Assembly (NCBI RefSeq): GCF_000002425.4
Contig: NC_037253.1
Location: 8,365,176 to 8,429,175 of the forward strand
Origin: Physcomitrium patens
Taxonomy: Eukaryota > Streptophyta > Bryopsida > Funariales > Funariaceae
Reading direction: 5' to 3'
Length of the DNA stretch: 64,000 nt
Part shown: positions 22,249-35,110 of the stretch, one piece after another
How positions within the stretch are numbered: position 1 is the stretch's first letter
Layout of the letters: the number at the start of each line of letters is the position of its first letter
Position numbers and translations under genes: made by a program
Notes under the pieces: model-generated
Seen by the model: the letters and a program-made list of their open reading frames with translations, nothing else
The model's database searches: none
Told to the model about the DNA's origin: nothing

Positions 22249-22342
22249 AAATCTCTCTTATAAAAGAGACAAGATTGAGACAAGATAACATTCAATTTCC
22301 TATCCTTGTTTGTAACTTCTTTGCATTTGTGACGCTAATTAG

Positions 22343-22765
22343 ATGGAGAGCCAACAACCAGCGGATTCAACTCAAGAACCTTCGTTTGCTGACCTGCCGG
22401 ATGAGACATTACGATTGTCACAACCTTCAAGACGACGCAATTGAGATGAAGATCTTCAAGAACGATATGTTCTTCCTCGAATAGATGGTGAGATACAACG
22501 CATTTGGTATCACGATTTGGGAAGGGACTCCCGATGTTTGGTGATTTTGCTAGAAGTAGGAACAACTCCTGATGGTGTTCCAAATATTCTATTCGAAGGA
22601 AGTTACGAAGGCCTCAACAATGATCAAATAATTGGGTGGTCTTCCCGCCCTCGTATGGGACACTACCGATGGTTGAGAGGCCCTATCAATCATCTTCGAA
22701 GAGAACAGAGATCAGAGTATGTGGCGAATACAATTCGTCGCATCATAGATTTCCTCAACATATGA
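22343..22765 (+). pseudogene. Uncharacterised 3' accessory region, copy A
   Basis: Between the chromodomain and the polypurine tract lies a coding-like region of about 140 codons; the piece 22517-22765 reads as 82 residues ending RRIIDFLNI. I do not recognise the product. It has no clear membrane segment and is rich in charged residues. The same region occurs in copies B (62680-63102) and C (2655-3080) and as a decayed trace in G. Between A and C most differences change the amino acid, so there is no sign of constraint after insertion. About one break here. Coding function is unproven. Confidence 0.45.
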
Positions 22766-22792
22766 TGACCGCTCCTCGTGGAACTCGTCTCT

Positions 22793-22803
22793 AGAAGGGG
22801 GGG
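22793..22803 (+). promoter_or_regulatory. Polypurine tract of copy A
   Basis: AGAAGGGGGGG lies 3 nt before the 3' LTR. This is the usual plus-strand primer of LTR elements. The same 11 nt are present in copy B. Confidence 0.9.
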
Positions 22804-22806
22804 TAA

Positions 22807-23358
22807 TGTCACGGCCATAATCATGTAAGCTAATAATTACATATAGAAATAGGTAGAAGTAAGTAAAAGTAGATAAAAGTAAGTTAATTCTATAATATTT
22901 AATATAAAAGCTTCCTAGAAACTTCCTAGACGCTGCTTTGACTTCATAGGTGTCTTTAATTGACTTTTTGGATTAGAAACGTGGTCAACAAGTTGGCCAT
23001 GTGCCACACATGTTGTTAGCTTGAAGATCAAGCTAACTATGTGGCCCACATGTAGAAAAACTTGCCTTGTAAGTCAAGGCATGTGTCCTACAAAGTCAAC
23101 ACATATTGGAGGTCCTATAGAACGTCGCCACGTAGCCCCTTGTTAGATAGTATATATAGAGACAAGAGTGAAGGCTTCTTCACTCTTGTCAACTCCTTTC
23201 TTGCTTCTAGTCCAGGTTCAAGAGTCTTTAGTTTCTTGTCTTGTGGCAATAGCCATTCTAGTTTCCTTTTAATATACATACTTGTTTATATTTTGACTTA
23301 TTATATCGAGATAGCCTTTTTGTGTATATTTTCTCTCATCGAGTTTTTGTCCTTGACA
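22807..23358 (+). repeat. 3' LTR of copy A
   Basis: 552 bp, TGTCACGG to CCTTGACA, followed by the target duplication TAAGG. It differs at about 14 sites from the 5' LTR of A and at about 14 sites from the 3' LTR of B. Confidence 0.95.
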
Positions 23359-23363
23359 TAAGG

Positions 23364-23889
23364 ATACATAAGGATTTAGAATTTTTTATTATATTTTGGA
23401 TATTTTTGAGAATTTAAGACTTGTATATTTGGATTAATTACTGGTCAAAGTGACACATATATGTATATACTTAATCTTTCTTATCTCAAGACGTGATTGA
23501 GCAATTAGTGACAGCCAGGAGCAATATTTTCTTGAGGCAAATTTTTTCTACCCTAACACAGGTCCTCTCTAAGTATCAATTTTTTTCCTTTTGAATTAAT
23601 TTTTATTAAGATTAACTCCTAATTTTCTCCTATATATGCTCATATCCTTTTATTTTTATAATCTACTTTATTTTGCTTTATTTATGATCTTACAAAGTAA
23701 GTAGAAGCCTATTTTATAAAAAGGTGGTATTTACACCTTTAATTTTATTTTCTATTAGATTATTATCTATTTTTAAAGATAATTTGTTATAATATTTGAA
23801 GTAAGATCTTCTATAACATATAAATTTCTTTAACTTTTTTACCAATTAGTTGTATTACATCATGACAATGATTCTTGATAGAATTACAA
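23364..23889. repeat. Dispersed AT-rich repeat R3, copy 1
   Basis: The part from about 23640 to 23870 shares word order with 46110-46340 and 48110-48345: a phrase like CTTTATTTTGTCTT, then AAGTAAGTAGAA, and an end near AGTTGTATTACA. The left part is the far side of the site where copy A inserted. Unknown class, no gene. Confidence 0.5.
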
Positions 23890-24659
23890 ATATTTTTTTT
23901 CAAAGAAGTTATGGAGGTCTTAACAATGATTAAATAACAATGTAGTCTTTCCACCTTAGAATGAGACATTACCAATGGTTGAGAAGACCTATAAAATATC
24001 TTCATAATAAACAAAGATTAGAGTACATAGCAAATATAATTTGCTACATTTTAAACTTCTTCAACATGTGATCATTAATGGTTAAAGAACTTGTTTTTAG
24101 AAAAGGGAGTAATGTCATGAAAATATATTTATTGTAATTATTACCTAAGTAATATGAATAGATAGAAGTAGATAAAAATATATTAATTTCATAATATATT
24201 TTAAAGATATTTTTTAGAAGCTTTATAGATGCTTCTTTGATTTTACATGTGTTTGTAGTTCATTGGTAGGTTAAAAATTTAGTCAATAAATTAACCACAT
24301 ACTACATGTATTGGTAGCTTAAGAAATAAGATAAATATGTAGCACTTATATAGAAAACTTTCTTTGCAAGTTAAGATATGTGTTGTGTAAAGTCAACACA
24401 TTTTGGAAGTCCTATAGAATATCACCACATAGTTCCTATGCAGATAGTATATATAGAGGCAAGAGTGAAGCTTTCTTCATTGTTGTCAAGTTCTTTCTTA
24501 CTTCTACTCTAACTTCAAGAAGTCTCTAGTTTTCTTATCTTTTGGCAATAGCCATTCTAGTTTCTTTTTAATATATATACTTCCTTATTTTTACTTTGTC
24601 ATATTCTTTAAAAAAGTCTCACTTATTTAATTACTTTCATCAAATTTTTGTCCTTAATA
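23890..24659 (+). mobile_element. Fragment G: decayed 3' end of a chromovirus with LTR
   Basis: It contains a decayed match to the 3' accessory region (about 23900-24070), a worn polypurine tract near 24100-24110, and an LTR at 24113-24659 that starts TGTCATG. No 5' part remains. It is strongly AT-shifted, with many breaks, and is much older than A, which lies just upstream. Confidence 0.7.
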
Positions 24660-24954
24660 AGTGATTAACATCAAGATAGAAGAAAATATTAGCAAGAATT
24701 ATAATAGAGGCCAAAGTATCACAATGTCAAACTAATAAGCTATAGAGGAATAATGGCGAAGCTTTGATAATTTATACGTGTCCATTTTAAGTAAGAATTA
24801 CTACAATGACGTGTGTAAAGATTGAAGGCATTAAAGAATCAATCTTAATATTGATAGATCATGGTTTTGAGATCAATATCTTATCCATAAGGATTTATGA
24901 GAACAAAAAATAGCCAATTGATAGTAACTATGGATGGATGTTATGGATTGCTAA

Positions 24955-24955
<1 letters not shown>

Positions 24956-24985
<30 letters not shown>
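24956..24985. repeat. Homopolymer A30
   Basis: Thirty consecutive A on the plus strand, within the protease-side part of the family 2 fossil. Confidence 0.95.
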
Positions 24986-24987
<2 letters not shown>

Positions 24988-25120
24988 TTATAAATCATGT
25001 CAAACAATAGACATTAAAATTGGTGATATAGAGGTAGAACAAAACCTCTTTATACAAAATCTAAGAAATTATCCAATCATTTTGAAGCAGCCATATATTA
25101 CTACAACAAAGATAAAAAAT

Positions 25121-25147
25121 AAAAAAAAAAAAAAAAAAAAAAAAAAA
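25121..25147. repeat. Homopolymer A27
   Basis: Twenty-seven consecutive A, about 135 bp after the previous tract in the same fossil. Confidence 0.95.
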
Positions 25148-28100
25148 GGTATTGGATGATGGCTCACACTATGCTAAGGTACGTAGCGATGATGGTAAGA
25201 GGTTAGCGCAATTTCTCACAGTAAGGCCAAATCATAAGAAATTTAAAGTTCAACTTAGGAAAACTTCTATGAACCATGAGCATGATGATTTTCAAGATTT
25301 TTAGATTGTACATATTGAATATGAAGTGCCATGGATGCAAAAAATCACCTATATACAAAAAAATGCCTCAATATATAAAAAAGTAAGTGTAGGATTTGGA
25401 ATTTAATAGAAGATGGATTCATAAGTTTTTAAAAGGTTAAATATTTTGACTTAATATATAAAAGATTAATTAAGAAAATTAAAAAAAAAATTAAAAAATT
25501 ATTGTGATTTTAAGAAATGAGTTTTTTTTTAGAGTTATTAAAGAAGAAGGATTTTCAAATGATGTTTTAGAAGATTAAGAGACTTTGTAAGAAAAAGTCA
25601 CTATGTCTAGTAATTTGATAGTAGAGATTTACTCAAGAAATTTATATGAAGAGATTTTGAAGATAGCTATTAAAGCAAGGTTGATTGAAAGTTATGGATT
25701 AAAAATTTAAACAATAGTAAATATTAAATATAAGATTGTAGTAAAGAAGGTGAAGCCAGTGGTAATACAATTCCCACCAAACTCCAAAGATCAAATCAAA
25801 AAAGCTCAAGAAGAGCTTGGATTGAGTGAAATATAAAGGATTGGATATAATTTTATAAAAGAGACATTGGTCAAATTAAAAATTTCAGAAAGTAAATTCT
25901 TGAAAGAACTTGAAAAGAAAATATTTTAAAAAATGATCTCCAAGTATGGTAAGGTTTTTGCTTCTTCATTGAATAAGATTAAAAGAGGCCAAAGATTTAA
26001 CATTGGATGCTAATATATGTAGAAGGTTTGTAAAAGTTACATTAAAAATATAGAGAAGATTTTGAAGAGGTTCAAAGACGTGAATCTAACCTTCTCCATT
26101 TATAAGTCCAAATTTGGAGTAGATGAGATTGTAGTGGTTGAAAACTTATATAAAAGATATAGTAGAAAATCTAACCTTAAAAAAATTGATGTTATTGCTA
26201 AGATGAAGGTATATAGTAGCATCATTGAAATAAGAAGATTTTTGAGAGCTTGTATTCTATCAAATTTAGACTCCTCACTTAGTTCATATAGTTGAGTCAT
26301 TATATAATATATTAAAAAAAGACTAAATTTAAATGGAATAAAAAGTCAGAACTAGCTATAGAAAGTCTAAAAGAAATTTTGAAGTCACCGTCAATTTAAA
26401 GATTAATTGACTATGATTGTGGCAGACCAATTGTTGTTACAATTGATATAAGACTAATTACTATTAGTTGGATTATTTGTTAAGATGATACAAGAAGGAA
26501 AAGATTTGCCATCTAATTTATATTAAGTATTCTTATAAATAGACAAAGAACATATCCATAAGTAAAGAGGGGATTTTTAGAAGCATACAACTATAAAGGT
26601 AGATAAACATTACTTAATTGGAGCCAATGTGGTATTAAAAATTAATTGCTTATCATTATTAGATATAATTACTAACTTTTCTATTCTTAATATTTCTATG
26701 TTGACGTAGATAGCCTATATTAGATCACTCAATCATATATTGGTACATATTTCTAGTAAGATGAATATTATAGTAGGTATACTATTTAGACCCAAATATA
26801 TTTATGAAGAAGAGATGGAGTATAAGAGATTGATAAAAATGATAAAGATGAGGACTACAACTATATTCTAGCTAGTAATAGAAGAAGCTTAGGTAGTCAA
26901 GATCATTATTTTAAAGAAGATTTTTATAAACGCAAGTTGAAAAATATTGGCATTTAGTTGAGTACAATGAAGAAACAAGAAGGTTGGTTAGAAAATGCTT
27001 TCAAAGATATTAGATATCAATCCTATGGCTATATTTTGAGAAGTAGTTTCTTGTAGAAGAAGCCAAAGAAGAAAGATGGAATACCATTGAAAGTGGTAGA
27101 TGATGCAAAGAGAAAGAATCAAGTTTTCAAAGAATTTTATGATACATTTTGGATATGTCTCAAAGGAGCTTTGAGCCACTTACTATAAAATCAAAGAAGG
27201 ATATTGGTCAAAAGATCTGTATAAAGATGTAGAATATTTTTTGGCTTCATGCATTGAATATCAATTGTAATTCAAAGTCAAATTTAAAAATGAATTGTAT
27301 CCTACCTATTCACTTGCTCTGCATTTCTAATAGATGATTGACTTAGTGGCTTTATCATTAGAATTATGGAGTATGAAGTATCTTATTTTGAAAAAAGAAG
27401 AGTTTTAAATTATGTTGAAGGTAGAGCTATAAGAACCAAGACCACAAATAGAGTGTGTAGATTCATTTTGGAGGATATCTTTAGCAAATATAGTAGCATT
27501 GGAAGGATGAGAGTTGATTTAAGAGAATTAAATATAATAAAAGCCATTGATTTTTTTAAAGATATGATATAAAATTAAGGCTAATAAGTACTTATAATCC
27601 CAAGACTAATGACAAGGTTAAGAGATGACATATTTCTACTTAAGTCCTTTTATTAAGGCTTATAGAAATAAATCAAAGCAATAGCCAAGACTTCTATTAT
27701 TTGATTTATGAGTAGGTAGGACCACTCATAGTATTGTTATTGATTATATGTCTATTGAATTGATATTGGGCCAGAAGCTAATCATGCCTAGAAAGGATTT
27801 TGTACTTACTTGGATGTTGCTAGATTAAAATGCATCATAACAACAAGATTATTAGAGCTCTTGATTCAACAACTTGAAAGATTGTCTAAAGATCAAGAGA
27901 TTGTATTTGAGAAACTAAAAGCTGTCAAGTTGAGTATCAAAGAAAGATTTGACAAAATTCATTATTTGAAATCCAAAAAAATTGAAGTTGGAGATTCGAT
28001 ATTAGTGTTTAATAGTAGTTTAGAGCATCAATATAGCAGTCTTAGAAAGTTTTCTTAAAGATGGTTTGATTTATATGATGTAGTAATAGTACATGACAAT

Positions 28101-28333
28101 GCCATATATTTGCTTTGTAAGTTAATTCGTACAAGGCTAAAGATATATGTGGCTAAAAAATGAATAAAGGCATTTAAGAAAAAAATAATACATTTAATCA
28201 AAATGATCTTATAAATTTTGAGATTTTAGATCTAGACAAGATAAAAGATGTAGAAGCATTTGACAAAGATGAAGAAAATGAAAATATTGAAGTTGGCACA
28301 TGCCAAAGGATGTGTAGGTTTAGAGGGAGTGGA

Positions 28334-29040
28334 TGTCATATTAAAAATAGTATAATATATAAAAATAAGATAAAATATTATAAAAATTTAGTTTTTAATA
28401 AAAAAAATAGTAAAAATAAAATAAATAAAATAAAATAAAAAGATAGTCATGAATATTGATAATTTATTTCCAAAGATAAATCAAGATAGATTAATATGGA
28501 CTTGAGATGGAATAGTATGGTACTAAAGTAAAGAGACATGAGCTGAGGTAAAGTGACATGGATTTGTGTTGACTTTTAGGCCACTCTTTCTTTAGATATA
28601 ACCAGCTATTCTTTGGAGATTTTTTTAGAGTATTTTTAGTATTTTATTTGAAATTTTTGAAAAGTTCTTCCTATCTTTGTTAGCTTTTCAAAAAGCTCTC
28701 ATTTGCTCTAAAAAGAATTAGCTTGAAGATAGAATACTTTTTAGAATAAAAAGAGAGTTAGATGCTCTTCAAGGTCATTTTTAAGGTTTTTTTTGGCCGT
28801 TTTTTTATAGTATTTTAACTATTTTATTTAAAAATTTTGAAAATTAGATTTTTTTATATTAACTCTTCAAAAAAAATTTATTTGCTTTAAAAGGAGTTAA
28901 TATGAAGATAGAGTGAGTTTTTAGATGAAAGAAAGTTATTAATATTATTTATTCATAAAATATGTTATAAAAAAATTTAAGAAATAAAATTTGATATGTA
29001 TATTTATAGACTAAACAGCTCTCTAAAGATTCATCACATG
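28334..29040 (+). repeat. Possible 3' LTR of family 2, with an internal tandem duplication
   Basis: It starts TGTCATATT right after a purine-rich tract, as an LTR would. Within it, 28621-28780 and 28801-28940 are diverged tandem copies with a period of about 180 bp, sharing words such as AGTATTTTA and GAAGATAGA. The right end was not found, because no second copy is present. Confidence 0.4.
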
Positions 29041-29269
29041 CTCAAATCTAATGAAGTATAGAACTATGGTCTCTAATTGGGTAAAAAAAAGATGACAACT
29101 TCTACATATTATCAAGCATATGAAGTAGTGGAGTTTATTTGAATGAAAGGTAGTATTTGACCATATCTACTTGTTACCATAATTCTTATATTTTTCTAAA
29201 ATAAACACTCTTCTCATGACAACAAATAATTTTTTGAAAGAATATCTCTATTCTTCTTCTTAAAAATAT

Positions 29270-31505
29270 CTTGATAGTCTTAGTATTGGCTTAAAGTACC
29301 ACTTCAAGTCTTTCTACTATAAAAAATAATAATGGTTTATATAGCAAAAAGTGATTTTTTTTTACAACATACATGAAAGCTCTTATACCTATCAATAAAG
29401 GTTTGATTGTATTGAATTTATGGACTTTTTTTCCACTAATAGAATTTTGAATTAAACTACAAAAAAATTAAGATTATAAAAAATCTAATTTATTTAATAA
29501 TTATATTTTTTTATTCATGATAATTATAAAATAAATAGGTTCAAGAGAGATCTAATTACATTAAACATTTCCAAGCTATTATAATCTTTAGTTGCTACAT
29601 TTAAAAGAATAATTTTTTGGATAAAATCTTCAAAAAAAAAAACCATCTATAATTTCTATATGCATAGATTTAATTTTTTAAATTTAGAATATTTCTTTTT
29701 TTTTAACAAAGTATTTGTTTATAAAATAAGCTAAGACTTTTGAATCTAATAAAGCAAAGACTTTGTATTTTTTTGGTTATAAAAAATCTTCTTTTATTAA
29801 GCAAGGTGAGGGATTTGAGGAGAAAATAGGATATTTATTAGATATTATATAAGATTCTAGTTGCATAATTTTTATTGCAATTGAAAAAACTTAGTTTTTA
29901 ATATGTTATTTTTTTTAGAAACCATGCTCTTTATTTTGTAATTATGTTGTTTTTTGGATAATATTGAATGATATACTTATTTTTTCTACAATATAAGTAT
30001 AAATCTTCTTCACAACATTGAGTCTTTTTTTCATTATAAGAAGTTTAAAATATACCTTGTTAATTTGCATGGATTCCGGCCTTGATGAATAAACTTTCAA
30101 AAATTTAGAAGTCATTGCTATGACTTGACTTATACTTCTTCAATCAAATCTTTTTTCTTAGCATCTTATAAAGAATTGATTTTTGTAAGTAATGGCTTAA
30201 GCAATAAATTATTCTAATGAATCTATTCTTACTATTGTCAATAATAAATCTTTGATATTATCTTTCAACTTATATCAAAATTAATTGATAAAGACTTTGT
30301 CATTCCAATTCATGTTGCAAACAAGATTTTGGAATTCAACAACATATATTGTAGCTAAATATAATATTTATTGTAAAGATAGGAATTTGGTCTCTACTAT
30401 CTTTTTTTAATTATTTTTTGTAAATGTAGCTATAAATAATTCTAAGAATGAATTCAAATTATAAGAGAATTATAAATCATTTTCCATCAAGGATACAAAG
30501 AAAGAAAAAACACTCCTAGATAGAAGTGCATTTATAAATCTAACTTCAGTAAATCCATCAAAGTATAGAAAAAGATGTAAACTTAAATAAAGCTTTATTT
30601 TTTATAGAAATCTTTAAAATTTTGATCTTATTCTATCAAACTTTTCTATACTTGTAATAGTAAGATGTTTTGGTGTAGACTCTAAACATTGTTGTTGACC
30701 TCTTCTATAGGTATAGAAATACTATCTCTATGATTGACATTAGAAATATAAGAGATTTCCACCTTAAGAGTGTTGACAAGCTTATGAAGATTTGCAATAG
30801 TTGCAAATCTATTCTTACTTCTATTGAAAGTGGCATTTATGATTTTTGCTTCCATAAACAACTCAAAGAAATCTACAAGTTTAATTAGAAAAAGGTATTC
30901 CGCAACTTCTAATACCAGATGAAAATTTACATAAAGAAAAATGGTCTACTTTCTTTAAGAAAAAATTCAATGTTAAAAAATTAGGTATTAATTTTAAAAT
31001 AGATAGTCTAAAAATTTTAAAATATAATAATAGAAGTGAGATAATTCATTCACTTCTAAAATAAAAAAGAATAATAAGTTAGGATTTTTTTCAAATTATT
31101 AAGGACATAAATTTTAAAGAATAAAAGAGTCAATACACTCTTATGTCACTTAAAAAGAATGAAGAATTATTTAAAGATGGTATAATATTGAATTAGAATG
31201 ACTATTATTAAAGATAAAAAAATTAGAGCCTCTTGAAATAAGACTAAGAATAAAAAAAGCATTGATAAGAGTGAAGAAGTCTTAATTCTTACATCCATAT
31301 ATACTATTTAATTAGGAGCTATGTAGTGACGTTCTTGTATTGCCTAACTTATTGGCTAAGTTTCTAACCTATCAATTAACTACAAACACATCTAAAGACA
31401 AATTTGCATCTATAAAGCTTCTAAGAAGCTAAACTATAAGATATTATCAAATTTATCTACATTTATCCTTTATCTAATACCTATTATTTAAATAAATAGT
31501 TATGT
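29270..31505 (-). mobile_element. Fossil D: 5' half of a chromovirus (LTR, gag, protease)
   Basis: Read on the minus strand: LTR 31099-31505, gag about 30900-29990, protease region about 29900-29420, and the start of the pre-RT region to about 29270. It matches the equivalent minus-strand text of copy C. The RT, integrase and 3' LTR are absent. Dozens of breaks and heavily AT-shifted; old. Confidence 0.7.
31099..31505 (-). repeat. LTR of fossil D
   Basis: It begins near TATTAAGGACA on the plus strand, as solo LTR F does, and keeps the TATA region and a worn form of the LTR hairpin. It is shorter than the intact LTR, so it has lost pieces. Confidence 0.65.
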
Positions 31506-31599
31506 CTCTGAATTTCCAAAATTTTAATTAATTATTAGAAATTATTTTTTTTAAAGCATTGAATATCAAAGATAAAATTTTAATTCAACATATAAATGC

Positions 31600-31745
31600 A
31601 ACATATAATTTATTTAATTTATATAATTTAATTTATATAAAAAATAATAATCAAAAATAATTATAATACATATAATTGTAATTTATATAATTTAATTTAT
31701 ATAAAAAATAATAATCAAAAATAATTATAATACATAATAATTTAA
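31600..31745. repeat. Tandem repeat, about 64-bp unit, just over two copies
   Basis: A phrase beginning TTTAATTTATATAAAAAATA at 31627 recurs at 31691, nearly identical over the whole unit. AT-only microsatellite-like sequence. Confidence 0.75.
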
Positions 31746-32261
31746 TTTATATAAAAAAATATATAAAAAATCATAATCAAAAATAAAAAATCACTCATAA
31801 TAATTTTTTAAACTTTTTAAACTTATATTAATACAATTATGTTATTTCTTGACTTATTTTTATTTGAAATGTAGCACTTAGGCGTTATTAAAGGAATAAA
31901 GTTTTATTAAAGAATAAAAAGATAATTTAGATTTGTAAATAATTTAATTAAAAAAAATTTAAAAATATTAGATTTTTAAAGATTATATTAAAATACCAAA
32001 TCTTTTAAATTTTATAAAGGTTTTGATAAACTTTGATAATAGAACTCTTAGCAAGGGCTATTTTGGAACCCGTCAAAGAAAGAGAGATAGAATGTTGTAT
32101 TGATTACTTCTCATGGATATGATACTAAAAATTAGTAGAAGAATATGTTTATGATGAAAAAAATCTATTATAAGAGAAGCTAGAGAAGCATCAAAAATAA
32201 ATTGTAAAAACAAATTGGCAAAATATGAAAAAATTATATACTTGCTTTGCACGATTTACAG
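31746..32261. other. AT-rich stretch, no gene
   Basis: Nothing recognisable. Composition becomes more balanced from about 32040 on. Confidence 0.6.

Positions 32262-32293
<32 letters not shown>
32262..32293. repeat. Homopolymer A32
   Basis: Thirty-two consecutive A on the plus strand at the edge of the balanced-composition stretch. On the plus strand this could be the poly(A) end of a retroposed RNA, but no flanking duplication was seen. Confidence 0.95.
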
Positions 32294-32296
<3 letters not shown>

Positions 32297-32299
32297 ATA

Positions 32300-35110
32300 A
32301 TCTATAAAAGAAAAGAGATGCATCGAAGCAAAATTTGTACATAGTTAATGTAACATCTGTACAGTTAATTAGAGAATAGGTCTAAGCAAATAAGACGAGC
32401 AAATGATCGTTGAATAACAAAACATATCTGATGAATACGCAGCGACTGATTATAAAAGTTTTCAAACCAACCCCAGTGCCCATGTTACATACAATTTACC
32501 ACATGAAGAGCGTGGACAACTCAAGTCTGTATTCAGTTTTCAATGATGAAATTATTTGTAATGCACTTACCTTCATTTATAACAACCGCCTTCACTTATC
32601 TCATCCTTTTAAAATTGACTTAGCAAGGATTATTCCTCCTCACAGAAGCTCATACCAGTTGATATTCACACCTCTCCTTTTATAGATCCAGTCTTGAAGA
32701 ATATGAAAGTTCCACTTGCTGTCCTGTCTTGGCACAATGGCAGTTTGTCTCAAGTTTGTCATCATTTTCACAAAGTCAAAAGTCTAGCACAAAGATATAG
32801 AAAGTGTCAGCAAATGAGTGATGCATCCAACCTAAATTAAACAACTTGAAAACCCAGTAAGACATGACGCTATCATGTGCATTTTCTGCATCTGCAGAAA
32901 GGCTGAAAGTAGACATGATGAGAAACAAACAGAAAGGTAAAGAATAAAAAATACTATGGTTAGAATCATGACGTTCAGGAGAGGCGGCAGGATGATACTG
33001 AAAGCTCATTGGCTTCATAGTAGGGAATGTGGCAGAAGCACATGTACCAATCATTCAAACCAAATCAACCCCCCACAAGAAACATGTCTAGATAAAAAGC
33101 ATAGTTGCGGTTCTGTAAGAATGAGTAATGATGCAAAAAACTAGAATAAATACGATGAATCAGTTTCATCCGAAAGTCAGGTATTTGTTCTCTGCTTAAG
33201 AGAAGCTCCGGAAGAAATAAACAGCCCAATATAGCCGTCGGCGTATACTTTATCACAGATCTTATGACTAGCATTGAGCTTGTACATGTTGATAAGATTG
33301 TGCACAATCATGCTTTAAACAAACATATTGACTTGATCCTATTGTGGTTCGAAGTTTCAAGATTTCAAACGGGAATGTCAAAGGCTCTGTTCAGCTGTCA
33401 TCGGACAATACATTACCAACTTTACAGTCGACGGACACATGCATCAGTTAAGAGATAAGCCATAGTTCAGGATGTGCACCTGAGGATTGGTTTCCACGGA
33501 AAGTAGCCAAGTGATGCACAGGATGGTTACCACAATGCTGACCAATATCATTCTAAATGTCGTACTACCAGGTGCCTGTTCCACGAGCTGATGTCTAGGG
33601 TAAATTTCGAGTTCTAGGACTCAACCAACCAAATCTTGCACACTTTTAACACCATAAGCACCTGCAAAAAGGGCCACCGAGCCATTTGCAAAAAAGAACA
33701 TCAACCAGCTTGAGCATAATTTTTCTAAAGATGAATAAGTGGGCAGAATGACAGTAATTTTACACACATACGAGGCAAGTCCCAAAGGAATGTTCTGCTT
33801 GACATTGAAATCATCTTTCACCACCAGCGAAACACCGCATGACTTGGAAATCGTGATTCTGAACTATGCTTCATAAGCCTTAAAAGGAATTGTAGTTTTT
33901 AAACAAGAAATTTTTAAAGAGATGTTTCCCTGGTTTCCGAGTTGATTCTTCCGAGGATTAGCGGAGGTGATTCTGACGCTCGACAATGCTGGACTTGAAA
34001 ACCTCTTGCAATGCGGCAGAATGCCATTCACATGAACCAGCAAAGCTCAACTAACCAAATATGACTTAACAGTAGTGAACTCTTTCAATTAGTACCAATT
34101 GGCTCATTTAATACCTTTCTTCTCTTGTCAACCAAGGCCAACGATTCCAAAATTCTGATATGGGTCGTCTGATCGCCTGAAACTGATCTCAAAGATCGTC
34201 TCGTAAAAACCACATAATTGGTAGTCAACGCAACGATGATTTCAGAACTACATAGAATCACAATCCTCCAGCATGAGTCGATGACTACCGATTTACTTCA
34301 GGAGAGGTTACATTTACTATTACTTGAAGGAAGGACAACTGAATTTATCAACAGGTAATTCTCAAAATTCGATCCCTTACCTGTTAGCTTCCAGGTGTGG
34401 TCAGGACTCCAATCAAACTAAGATTTTCTCGCAAACGCGTATGAATAGCCGGGTGTCATTGATCGAGTAACCAGGCATTATCGAAACATATGTAAAATAT
34501 AACACAAGACTGCAGATGGTTTAGATCTTGAACCTAAAGATACCTGTAACCGCTAGTTTAACACCCTGACATCACCATGGTCTCCACAGGAAACGGACAA
34601 AAGGATAAAACCCGGAACGAAGTTGGAAACCAACTTTCTGAAGACAGACCGGCACATCTTTCCAAATAGAAAAAGTCAGATGTCATCCAGATCCGCACAG
34701 CAGCCAACCCACATCGAACTTACATCCTCAAGATCCCTGTGCCACAACCACTCGATCCTCCAAGTAAACTGCACTAATACTGTGCAACAGGGAGACCAAA
34801 GTCACAACTTTCATACAAGAAAAACTGTTCAAGTAATCACAAGACGGAGATGAAGACGAAGGTGGTGAGAATTGCATGCCATGCCAGCATGTGGTGGATG
34901 TGGTCTTCCCTCTTCAGGAGTCACCTCCCATTCCAACGTCGCATTGAGTCCTGATTTGTGGGTATCAGTCCATAGCTCCCGAGGAAGAAGCTGGAAGGTC
35001 TGCAACAGCAACCCCGGCAGCAACACACCACTCTCTTCATCACTTCATGAGAAGGCTTGTTTCCACGTTGTTTTGCCCTCACCCCAGTTGGTACTATTTT
35101 TTTAGTGTTT
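32300..35110. other. Balanced-composition stretch without a recognised gene
   Basis: The base composition is clearly less AT-biased than in the neighbours, as expected of host genic or intergenic DNA. Short frames exist on both strands (for example 92 codons on the minus strand at 32776-33054 and 67 at 33621-33824), and some are preceded by acceptor-like pyrimidine-AG sequences. None resembles a protein family I know. It may hold UTRs, a non-coding RNA or exons of a gene I cannot assemble. Confidence 0.5.

Larger units (their letters stand above)
16987..23358 (+). mobile_element. Chromovirus copy A (family 1), young, nearly whole
   Basis: This is a full-length Ty3/gypsy chromovirus of 6372 bp, flanked by a perfect 5-bp target duplication TAAGG (16982-16986 and 23359-23363). 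Order: 5' LTR, self-type primer site, gag, pol (protease, RT, RNase H, integrase), GPY/F-like region and chromodomain, a 3' accessory region, polypurine tract, 3' LTR. Gag and pol look like two separate reading frames in both A and B, which is probably the family's normal layout. The style of gag and chromodomain is close to the fungal/moss Tf1-sushi-Tcn1 group. It has about three to four breaks. The LTRs differ at about 14 of 552 sites by my hand alignment, so it is fairly young, although conversion may distort dating. Confidence 0.95.
24660..28333 (+). mobile_element. Decayed Ty3/gypsy fossil, family 2 (protease to integrase)
   Basis: This is the plus-strand relative of the fossil at 1-1740. 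A protease-like motif (LIDHG) is near 24855. An RT C-terminal segment is near 26060-26290 (readable piece ending RRFLRACIL). An integrase end is near 27980-28170, with GDSILVFNSSLE and WFDLYDV-like words. It has dozens of breaks and two long A tracts. A purine-rich GAGGGAGTGGA near 28323-28333 could be a polypurine tract ahead of an LTR. Old fossil. Confidence 0.65.

Noticed and set aside
16987-23358. Possibility that the window is fungal
   Set aside because: The chromovirus is fungal-like, but the tRNA-Asp gypsy element and the secreted glycine-rich protein with a 437-nt intron fit a plant better. Not fully excluded.
32262-32293. Poly(A) end of a SINE or processed retrocopy
   Set aside because: No flanking target duplication, no promoter boxes upstream and no recognisable parent sequence.
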